A DNA stretch of 36,011 nucleotides, taken from positions 1-36,011 of the IMG/VR virus record IMGVR_UViG_3300033571_029110. One strand, given 5' to 3'. Shown in pieces: positions 16,328 through 22,214 of this stretch (the stretch's first letter is position 1; each line of letters opens with the position of its first letter). The stretch is from a virus. The notes under the pieces are model-generated. The model did no database searches and was not told the origin of the DNA. It worked only from the letters and a program-made list of their open reading frames with translations. Position numbers and translations under genes: made by a program.

Positions 16328-16951
16328 TCAATCGTTAAAATTAAGTTTAATACCAGGAAACATTTCTCTGACCCTGAGTCTAGCTCTTCTGATTCTCGTA
16401 GCAATAGCTCTTTTTTTCATACCATGTTTTTCGGCTATTTCCTGATATTTCATTCTTAGAATCTCCCGATCAAAAAGAATCTCTTTATAAATTTCAGGAA
16501 GATCTTTCATCTTTTCTATCACCGAACTATAAAGAGTTTCCATTTCTTTTTCTTCTGAGTCAAAACCATTGTAAAAATTTTCTTCTTCAAATTTATTCAA
16601 TGTGCTCATCGGTGAAGAATCATCTCCGTCGTCGTTGTTATTCTTTACCGTTTCCTGTATTAATGGAAGATATCGATCCTCGTTCTTTTTTATCACAAGG
16701 GATTCATTTCTTGCTATATTATAAACCCAAGTGGAAAAATTTCCCCGATCTGGATCATATTGGGAAATTTTCGTCCAAATTTTCGCCATTGTGTTGGAAA
16801 CTGCATCCTCTGCTGCCTCCTGTTCTATGAGAATTGACTTACAATGATTTACAAGTCCTGGTTTAATTCTCTTATAGAGCTCTACAAAATCTTTTTCTGA
16901 TGTTGTTTTCATAAAGCTTTCTGCCAATTCCTGAATGTTTTTTGCTGCCAT
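16328..16951 (-). CDS. ECF-type RNA polymerase sigma factor
   Basis: A 207-residue protein with the two-domain layout of extracytoplasmic-function (sigma-70 family) factors. Residues about 20-85 match region 2: FVELYKRIKPGLVNHCKSIL, then EDAVSNTMAKIWTKI, then GNFSTWVYNIARNESL, including the -10-binding and core-binding helices. An acidic linker (KNNNDDGDDSS) follows. Residues about 135-198 match region 4, with the helix-turn-helix MKYQEIAEKHGMKKRAIATRIRRARLRVRE. It is unlike the gp55-like factor at 8770 and has no counterpart in T4 itself. It may direct the host polymerase to a second promoter class, perhaps middle genes. Target promoters cannot be read directly from the sequence. Confidence 0.88.
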   Translation of the reverse strand: MAAKNIQELAESFMKTTSEKDFVELYKRIKPGLVNHCKSILIEQEAAEDAVSNTMAKIWTKISQYDPDRGNFSTWVYNIARNESLVIKKNEDRYLPLIQETVKNNNDDGDDSSPMSTLNKFEEENFYNGFDSEEKEMETLYSSVIEKMKDLPEIYKEILFDREILRMKYQEIAEKHGMKKRAIATRIRRARLRVREMFPGIKLNFND

Positions 16952-16968
16952 TTTTTCCTGATAATTTT

Positions 16969-17409
16969 TTAGATTTTTATTTGTTTTATTTCTATGCCTG
17001 CCTGATCAAAAAGTTCAAAAGAATCTGTATTCCTATAAGTCTCCGAATATATTACTCTTTTTATTCCTGCCTGAATAATAAGTTTAGCACATTCGAAACA
17101 CGGGGAAAGAGTCACGTAGAGAGTGCTTCCTTCTGCGCTATTTGTACTTTTTGAAAGCTTTGTTATAGCATTTGCTTCAGCGTGTAAAACAGTCGGTAAA
17201 GTCTGGTTTTCACAATCCTCACAAATGTTTGGGAATCCCGTAGGAGTTCCGTTGTAGCCATCTGAGATTATAGTACGATTCTTGACTATAATACAACCCA
17301 CTTGACTTCTTTTACAATAGGAATTTTCTGCCCATATTTGAGCCATCCTAAGGTAAAGTTTGTCTAGTTTTTCTTGTTTATCCTCCTGTGTTTTCTCCAC
17401 TTGGGTCAT
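16969..17409 (-). CDS. cd: dCMP deaminase
   Basis: A 146-residue zinc-dependent deaminase. It converts dCMP to dUMP, which feeds dTTP synthesis. Zinc and catalytic residues are visible: HAEAN with H76 and E78, and PCFEC with C104 and C107. The substrate-side motif QVGCIIVKNRTIISDGYNGTP and NICEDC upstream are typical of the dCMP deaminase family (T4 cd, 193 residues). It is shorter than T4 cd and closer in length to bacterial ComEB-type enzymes. The reading frame overlaps the upstream small gene by 32 bases. A later in-frame start is possible because the first 15 residues are polar and variable. No thymidylate synthase is in the window. Confidence 0.93.
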   Translation of the reverse strand: MTQVEKTQEDKQEKLDKLYLRMAQIWAENSYCKRSQVGCIIVKNRTIISDGYNGTPTGFPNICEDCENQTLPTVLHAEANAITKLSKSTNSAEGSTLYVTLSPCFECAKLIIQAGIKRVIYSETYRNTDSFELFDQAGIEIKQIKI

Positions 17410-17635
17410 TTTTAACCTCTGCTACTTCAATTTTAAATTTTTCAACAAGGTGAAAAACGTCTTTAAGTGGTAATGCTCCAAGTAAATTGAGGACTGAGTT
17501 AATTTCCTCTTCTGTGAACTCTTTTTTGTCTGTTTCGTTTAGCTTAGACAGACACTCACCATACTTCATATAGTTAATGAGAAAATTAGAAATTGATTCT
17601 CTCAATTCCTGTGTCATCTGATAATTTTTTTCCAT
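17378..17635 (-). CDS. Small acidic protein, first gene of the deaminase operon
   Basis: An 85-residue protein of unknown function. It is helical and acidic (TDKKEFTEEEINSVLNLLG, then LVEKFKIEVAEVKND) with a short flexible end (SGENTGG). The ATG at 17635 follows a leader with two TAAATTTG boxes, which suggests a host-type promoter directly upstream. It overlaps the dCMP deaminase frame by 32 bases. The size and position are typical of early phage proteins with host-directed roles, but there is no direct evidence for function. Confidence 0.72.
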   Translation of the reverse strand: MEKNYQMTQELRESISNFLINYMKYGECLSKLNETDKKEFTEEEINSVLNLLGALPLKDVFHLVEKFKIEVAEVKNDPSGENTGG

Positions 17636-17642
17636 AATAATT

Positions 17643-17660
17643 CAAATTTACGCAAATTTA
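17643..17660 (-). promoter_or_regulatory. Two TAAATTTG boxes, host-type promoter
   Basis: TAAATTTG occurs at 17653-17660 and again at 17643-17650 on the minus strand, spaced ten bases apart. Both fit TAnnTTTG, the Bacteroidota -7 element, and lie 8-25 bases before the first gene of the deaminase/sigma/nuclease operon. No clear TTG is seen at -33 for either. Confidence 0.48.
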
Positions 17661-17694
17661 ATAAAATTTCTGCAGGAAATAAACATTTAAAGCA

Positions 17695-19377
17695 TCAAAA
17701 ATTTTTGGTAGTTGGGGTAACAATTAGGGGATTTTGTAAAGTGTCGTTTAATTGAGATAAAAGATTAACCATTTGGCTTAATTTTTCGCTAAAATCCCCC
17801 CCACCTTCTGTACTTGGTGTTTGTGGTTGTCCTCCTTGGACTTTACTTTCTTCTGTTATTGCCATAGCTTCCTCAACTGGAGATGCTTCATTTGGCTGTT
17901 CCTGTGACTTAGCCCCTGTAGACACTGGTGTTTCCGGAGAAGCCGGAGTTGCAGGTTTAGGTGATGAAGTCGGAAGAGGACTAGCCAATTTTTGTACTCC
18001 TTTTTCTTTTATACCCCCACCAGGGGAGATAGTTTCGCCCTTTTGTGAAATTTTTTCCGTAATTTTTGTTGTCTCTCCTGTGATCTCTGAAGCTTCTCCT
18101 TCTCCCCCCATTCCACCAAGCCCGGGAATCATAGACGAAACACCTGGACCGAAAAGAGATTCTAACATTTCACTATATCTTGAAAGTGCTGGACTTGAAG
18201 AAGCGGCGGATGCTGCACCACCTTCTGAACCTTCCGTTTTGCCTGCACCCATTCCCCCAAAAATACTTTCTATAGCTCCTTCTGCAGATTTTTTAGCTTC
18301 CTCTGAAACACCAGTTTTGGTTGTTCCTGTAATGGGTGTAGCCTGTTCTTGTGTTTTTGTTGTAGGTGGTGCTACTTCTGGGGTCACAAGTTTAGATTCC
18401 CCTGTTTTAGTTTCTGGTGTTCCTGGAGCAGCAGGGGAAGCAGCCTCCTGTGTGACAGGAGCGGTTTCTGTGGCTTTTGGTGTTTCGATTGGAGTAGAAG
18501 CGGGAGCAGCTGGTGTTCCACCTTCTGTCTTTTTTTCCTCCATTTTTTCCTCTAGCTTTTCCTCGCTTTTTGAGACTTCTGGTTTTTCCTGAGATTCAAC
18601 TTTTTTTGGAGCCTCTTCTTTAGCAGCTTCTATTTTTTGCCCAGGTATTTTTTCTAAAAGTTTTCCGATATTTTCTTCAAATCTCTCAGCCATCGCGTTA
18701 ACAGATCCGTTTTCTATCCCCTCTTCTTTTAAAGCTTTTGCTAAAGCAGAAATAATTGCATTGTTTTCCGGAGAAAAAATCTTAGATCTAGTCCTTTCGT
18801 CTATTGTAGAAAGATCTCTATTAAATAAGTCTATATTTTCTCTAAATGCCTTATAAAGATTTTCAAAAGAATTTTTTTCATCTTTAACTTTAGAATTAAA
18901 TTCATCTCTGGCCGATGCAAATCCTTCCTTTCCTTCTATTTCTTTTGTCCCTATGAGGTCTATAATTTCGGTTACTGTTCCCGCCTTAAGGGCTTTAGCG
19001 TTAGTGACCTTTTGGCCTGCGGCTTCTTTGGCCATAGGAATAATATCCTTTGCCCCATCTAAAGCCTCACCAGATTCTATCGTTCTTGCTATTTGTCTGT
19101 AAAACGAAGTGGTGGGTGAATATGCAAATTCATAATACCAAGGTGTTTTGGCCGAGTCTGGATCCAGTTCCTCGAGTGATTTTTTGTAGTTTTCTCTAAA
19201 AAAATTCTTTGCTTCTTTAGTAACTTCCTCGCCAGACTTGACTTTTTTTAGTTCCTCCGTGTCAACACCGGTAGGATCCATCATGATTTTTTTGTTAATC
19301 TCCTCCCTATTAAAAGCTTCACCAGCTTTAAAAACAGGAGATTGATTTTGTTCCGGTAAATTAGACTCTTCTGCCAA
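17695..19377 (-). CDS. Low-complexity Pro/Thr/Glu-rich protein, probably structural
   Basis: A 560-residue protein without a recognised family. Residues 1-235 are mostly helical and folded-looking (PWYYEFAYSPTTSFYRQIAR). Residues about 240-350 and 430-530 are Pro/Thr/Ala/Glu-rich and probably disordered. Between them lies a Gly-rich part (SIFGGMGAGK, LFGPGVSSMIPGLGGMGGEG). The C-terminal 30 residues (LSQMVNLLSQLNDTLQNPL) could be a short helix. No ATG is suitable. The TTG at 19377 gives MAEESNLPEQ, and an AT-box followed by GAAAAAAC precedes it, as for other structural genes. It follows the baseplate-type genes and may be a tail or baseplate component. Confidence 0.75.
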   Translation of the reverse strand: MAEESNLPEQNQSPVFKAGEAFNREEINKKIMMDPTGVDTEELKKVKSGEEVTKEAKNFFRENYKKSLEELDPDSAKTPWYYEFAYSPTTSFYRQIARTIESGEALDGAKDIIPMAKEAAGQKVTNAKALKAGTVTEIIDLIGTKEIEGKEGFASARDEFNSKVKDEKNSFENLYKAFRENIDLFNRDLSTIDERTRSKIFSPENNAIISALAKALKEEGIENGSVNAMAERFEENIGKLLEKIPGQKIEAAKEEAPKKVESQEKPEVSKSEEKLEEKMEEKKTEGGTPAAPASTPIETPKATETAPVTQEAASPAAPGTPETKTGESKLVTPEVAPPTTKTQEQATPITGTTKTGVSEEAKKSAEGAIESIFGGMGAGKTEGSEGGAASAASSSPALSRYSEMLESLFGPGVSSMIPGLGGMGGEGEASEITGETTKITEKISQKGETISPGGGIKEKGVQKLASPLPTSSPKPATPASPETPVSTGAKSQEQPNEASPVEEAMAITEESKVQGGQPQTPSTEGGGDFSEKLSQMVNLLSQLNDTLQNPLIVTPTTKNF

Positions 19378-19386
19378 AGTTTTTTC

Positions 19387-19395
19387 TTATATACC
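19387..19395 (-). promoter_or_regulatory. Candidate late promoter (GTATATAAG)
   Basis: GTATATAAG lies nine bases before the TTG start at 19377 and is followed by an A-rich leader. It resembles the other AT-boxes and supports the TTG start. Confidence 0.35.
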
Positions 19396-19411
19396 TGACT
19401 TTTTACTAGTA

Positions 19412-19717
19412 TTACTTTTTGGGGTTAGTAAACGAGAAAGCTTCTTCCATATCACCTTGTGAGATTTTCTTGTTTTGAGCTTCGATTTTTTCGTTTAATT
19501 TATCTATAAATAATTGATACTCATAGAAAGGTAATTTTTCTAGAGTTTCTATAGACAGTTTATGTTCTTCCCAGAGCCTGAACTTAATATCAAAGTAGTT
19601 GGTCAATGATATTTGAAATAACGAAAAGGGATCTGTACCCTCCGGGAAAGGTAATAGAAGCTGTGACCTCCCCGCCACAGCTCTCACATTTTGAGTAAAT
19701 TCTTGATTTTGTTGCAA
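19412..19717 (-). CDS. +1-frame partner of the baseplate-hub gene, probable frameshift extension
   Basis: The reading frame (101 codons from a TTG at 19717) overlaps the 3' end of the gp26/51-like gene by 128 bases in the +1 frame and has no ATG or good ribosome-binding site. Beyond the overlap it encodes a convincing helical segment (WEEHKLSIETLEKLPFYEYQ and on through LFIDKLNEKIEAQNKK). This layout is like tail-assembly chaperone pairs that are joined by programmed frameshifting. A +1 shift would add 59 residues if it happens at the stop codon. Reinitiation at TTG or GTG, or a one-base sequencing error, are the alternatives. Confidence 0.65.
   Translation of the reverse strand: MQQNQEFTQNVRAVAGRSQLLLPFPEGTDPFSLFQISLTNYFDIKFRLWEEHKLSIETLEKLPFYEYQLFIDKLNEKIEAQNKKISQGDMEEAFSFTNPKK
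19590..19595 (-). other. CTT TGA, candidate +1 frameshift site
   Basis: The last sense codon and stop are CTT TGA. This matches the release-factor-2 recoding site, where the leucine tRNA slips from CUU to UUU. A +1 shift continues into the 19412 frame as GAT ATT. No Shine-Dalgarno-like stimulator is seen before it. A second possible site is CCC G at 19643-19646. Confidence 0.5.
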
Positions 19718-20645
19718 ACATAATCTGTTTGCTCATTTGATCTGCTATAGAAAACTGAAGAGGAGTCCATTCGGCGGAAGTTCTCTCGTAGGCATCATAC
19801 ACTTTTTCATCTAGGTCCCTCCAATCGGAAATGATAAAGGTGGAAACTTCAGCAAAACTCTTGTCGAATTTTTTACCTCTTCTTGTTTTTTCTAGTAATA
19901 TTTTTCTGACCTTGGTGGTGACACCAACAGTAGGAATGAATAATCCCATCTCTGGACTTCCGTCTTTTGGTACGAAATTAAAGCAATACCTTTCTTTGTC
20001 GTATCTTTTAGTTATTTCCTGTCCTAAAACAAAGCTCTCTAAAATATTGGCTTTTAATTCTACCTGGTCTGGTAAATTGCAATTTTCTCCTTTACAGTTT
20101 TTAGAAAGCGGAAGTAGTATCCGATTTTCTCCCCTTAAAAAAGTGTAGTCACGTATTGACATGATAACGAAAAATCTATCTTCGTACCATAAATCATAAT
20201 GGTCTAGCATTCCTCCGTTCCACCGTACCCTCATACATTTTTCTAAAATGTGATTGAGTTTTTCATCCAGATCTATTCTATCTGCTTCATCAACGGTAGA
20301 ATAATGTCTAATCTCGGAAACGAGTGCTGGTCTTATCGCCATCTCGAATCCTTCTGGATAACCAAACCCCTTGGAAGGGAGAGTTTCTATTGGGATATTT
20401 TTCCACTCGGATTCCATACCCATTGGAACTCTTTTAACCTTTCCTAAGTTATTTAGTGGGATTTCTGGTTCTTTAATCGGAGGGGGATCTGTAACTTTTT
20501 GTTCCCTTCTTTTCTGTGCATTGGAATTTTCTTCTCCTATCCAATTAGGGATATTTACGTCTTCTACGTCTGGATCGTAACCGATTGTTGATTGAGCTTC
20601 TTTTTTTCTAAGCTCGTCTAGCATTTTTTTTTCTTCAGGACTCAT
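19590..20645 (-). CDS. Baseplate hub protein / assembly factor (T4 gp26/gp51 family)
   Basis: A 351-residue protein. The N-terminal 75 residues are polar and Pro-rich. Residues about 80-230 fit the T4-type baseplate family that includes gp26 and gp51: PIETLPSKGFGYPEGFEMAI, then DEKLNHILEKCMRVRWNGG, then LWYEDRFFVIMSIRDYTFL. A single Cys pair near the C-terminus (SKCESCGGEV) may be half of a zinc site, with a second Cys pair at NCKGENCNL. The gene ends CTT TGA, the same six bases as the +1 frameshift site of bacterial release-factor-2 genes, and a +1 frame continues downstream. It is longer than T4 gp26 (208) or gp51 (249). Which of the two it replaces is uncertain. Confidence 0.72.
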   Translation of the reverse strand: MSPEEKKMLDELRKKEAQSTIGYDPDVEDVNIPNWIGEENSNAQKRREQKVTDPPPIKEPEIPLNNLGKVKRVPMGMESEWKNIPIETLPSKGFGYPEGFEMAIRPALVSEIRHYSTVDEADRIDLDEKLNHILEKCMRVRWNGGMLDHYDLWYEDRFFVIMSIRDYTFLRGENRILLPLSKNCKGENCNLPDQVELKANILESFVLGQEITKRYDKERYCFNFVPKDGSPEMGLFIPTVGVTTKVRKILLEKTRRGKKFDKSFAEVSTFIISDWRDLDEKVYDAYERTSAEWTPLQFSIADQMSKQIMFATKSRIYSKCESCGGEVTASITFPGGYRSLFVISNIIDQLL

Positions 20646-20690
20646 ATTATTCTTAGATAAGAAAAACTACAGAGTTTCTAAACCCTTGTA

Positions 20691-20894
20691 TTATTTATTC
20701 TTATCTTGTTTTTTGGATAAAAAATATAACCCAAAAAAGGATGCCGACATGAAATAAAAGATGATATCTGTTATTAGATAAGATCCTGTCCATCTCGTTA
20801 CCGCTGCAAATAGAAGATCGAATCCAAAAGGATTGAAAAACGTCGCTAAAATTAAATAGATTGAACTTTTTCGTTCTCTTATAACCTTTATCAC
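20691..20894 (-). CDS. Small two-helix membrane protein
   Basis: A 67-residue protein from a GTG start. Residues about 11-29 (SIYLILATFFNPFGFDLLF) and about 40-60 (LITDIIFYFMSASFFGLYFL) are hydrophobic and probably span the membrane; the ends are basic (MIKVIRERK and SKKQDKNK). The NPFGFD motif looks conserved. An overlapping frame with an ATG at 20907 gives an unlikely composition and is rejected. It lies between the tail-tube terminator and the baseplate-hub gene. A membrane role such as lysis or infection is possible, but position alone does not decide. Confidence 0.62.
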   Translation of the reverse strand: MIKVIRERKSSIYLILATFFNPFGFDLLFAAVTRWTGSYLITDIIFYFMSASFFGLYFLSKKQDKNK

Positions 20895-20944
20895 AACTGT
20901 TGTCCATGTAATTTTTAGCTACGCGTTTTATAAATAAATCAGAT

Positions 20945-20980
20945 TAAAAATAAAACGGAGACCTGGTTAGATCTCCGCTT
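20945..20980 (-). terminator. Rho-independent terminator after tail-tube genes
   Basis: CGGAGA (20956-20961) pairs with TCTCCG (20972-20977) across a 10-base loop. On the minus strand TTTTATTTTTA follows directly. It is 28 bases after the stop of the second tube gene. Confidence 0.68.
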
Positions 20981-21007
20981 ATATATCATTTTTTGTTAGT
21001 TTTTCTA

Positions 21008-21586
21008 TTAGTTAAAAATGTCTTCGAAATAATCTGCTCTGAAGGAAAGAGACACTTTAAATGGTGTTGTTCCGTTGGTGTAATCCAAATCCATAGATTT
21101 AATCTGATCAACAGGGAAGCAGTTAACTAGCTTAATTCTTCTGAAGACATCTCCTTGTTTATTAAAAATAGAAACCAAAATATAAGTGCCACCCGCATAA
21201 ACTGATTTAATACCTGTGGCACCCGTTAGAGGATTGTAAACAAGATCTGACCACTGTCTAAGAGTTTTAAACACGTAGTTACTATTGTTGTCGTCTAGGT
21301 TGGTTTCAAATTCAACCCTAATTTTAACACCAGTATCGTCAACCACGCCTCCTGCGTATCTTCTACGAGCGAACTTATATCTTTGCTCCATGATCCCTGG
21401 GTTCTTATCTACCGCTAGTCCTGTTACTGAAAGAACGTTTTCTACGAGAAGAGTTCTTCCTGCGTTTCCTTGCGGATTTGAAACCGCTACAGGCGGTTGA
21501 ATAAGTACCTCGAATTGGTTTAAATATACTGGTTCGTATAATTGAACTGCTGCTTTTGCTGAACTGAAATGTGGTAATCCTGCCAT
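21008..21586 (-). CDS. 19: Tail tube protein, second copy (T4 gp19-like)
   Basis: A 192-residue tail-tube protein; T4 gp19 has 163. Hexamers of gp19 stack to form the inner tube through which DNA passes. The whole protein aligns with the gene just upstream: MAGLPHFSSAKA, then YEPVYLNQFEVLIQPP, then LDDNNSNYVFKTLRQWSDL, YNPLTGATG, and a C-terminal ISMDLDYTN-like end with FRADYFEDIF. It is followed by a terminator and preceded by an AT-rich leader. Compared with T4 gp19 it has about 30 extra residues, probably loops. Whether it fills the main tube or a special ring is unknown. Confidence 0.88.
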   Translation of the reverse strand: MAGLPHFSSAKAAVQLYEPVYLNQFEVLIQPPVAVSNPQGNAGRTLLVENVLSVTGLAVDKNPGIMEQRYKFARRRYAGGVVDDTGVKIRVEFETNLDDNNSNYVFKTLRQWSDLVYNPLTGATGIKSVYAGGTYILVSIFNKQGDVFRRIKLVNCFPVDQIKSMDLDYTNGTTPFKVSLSFRADYFEDIFN

Positions 21587-21596
21587 TTTTTATAAA

Positions 21597-22169
21597 TTAT
21601 ATGAATACATCGTCAAAGTAATCTACTGCCCATTGTAAGGTCAATTTGTAGATCCCAGTTTGAGTGTAGTTCAAACCCATCTCCGTAATAGGGGTCATAG
21701 GGAAACAATCTCTGAGATTTATTCTTCTGTAAACATCTCCTTGTTTATTGAAAACGTTTATCAGAATATTTCCCGTGTAGTTTGTTTTTAATCCCATAGC
21801 TCCTGTTAACGGATTGTAAATTAAATCTGACCACTGTCTGAGAACTTTGAAAACGTACATGGAGTTATTGTCATCAAGGTTCACCTCGAATTCGATGTCA
21901 ACATCCAGACCAGTTCTAGCCGGAGCTGCACCAGAGTAGTACCTCTTAGCAAATTTGAATTGCTGTGTGGTCTCCCCTGGGTTCTGATCCACCTGTAATC
22001 CAGAAACTCTTGTGACCTGTTCCAGGAGAATGTTTCCATTTCCTGGGTTCCCCTGTGGCGGTACCACCGCGGTAGGTGGAGTTATAGTCACTTCAAACTG
22101 GTTCAGATAAACTGGCTCGAATTTGTTTATCGAAGCTTTTGAACTAGTATAATGTGGTAATCCTGCCAT
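21597..22169 (-). CDS. 19: Tail tube protein, first copy (T4 gp19-like)
   Basis: A 190-residue tail-tube protein, clearly paralogous with the next gene: MAGLPHYTSSKA, FEPVYLNQFEVTITPP, LDDNNSMYVFKVLRQWSDLI, YNPLTGAMG and VDYFDDVF. The copies differ mainly near residues 35-70 (PPQGNPGNGNILLEQVTRVS) and at about 90-95. It lies 45 bases after the sheath stop with a TATATAAAATA box in the gap, and ten bases before the second copy. The order sheath then tube is the same as T4 18-19. Confidence 0.9.
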   Translation of the reverse strand: MAGLPHYTSSKASINKFEPVYLNQFEVTITPPTAVVPPQGNPGNGNILLEQVTRVSGLQVDQNPGETTQQFKFAKRYYSGAAPARTGLDVDIEFEVNLDDNNSMYVFKVLRQWSDLIYNPLTGAMGLKTNYTGNILINVFNKQGDVYRRINLRDCFPMTPITEMGLNYTQTGIYKLTLQWAVDYFDDVFI

Positions 22170-22176
22170 GCTTTTA

Positions 22177-22187
22177 TTTTATATATT
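22177..22187 (-). promoter_or_regulatory. Candidate late promoter (ATATATAAAAT)
   Basis: The minus strand reads AAATATATAAAATAAAAGC before the ATG at 22169. The TATAAAAT core differs from the T4 late consensus TATAAATA at one or two positions and lies at similar spacing to the one before the sheath gene. Confidence 0.45.
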
Positions 22188-22214
22188 TCTTCTTTTCAAA
22201 GACTCCTAAATCGA

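Noticed and set aside
18080-18592. Plus-strand frame of 170 codons opposite the low-complexity gene
   Set aside because: Ser/Pro/Val-rich shadow of the Pro/Thr/Glu/Ala-rich minus-strand protein; no leader and opposite to the operon.
20701-20907. ATG-started 68-codon frame overlapping the small membrane-protein gene
   Set aside because: The composition is unlike a folded protein, while the overlapping GTG frame gives a clear two-helix membrane protein with basic ends.
20929-20936. TATAAATA on the plus strand as a late promoter
   Set aside because: No plus-strand gene follows; the region downstream is antisense to the tube genes, so it is probably chance in AT-rich sequence.
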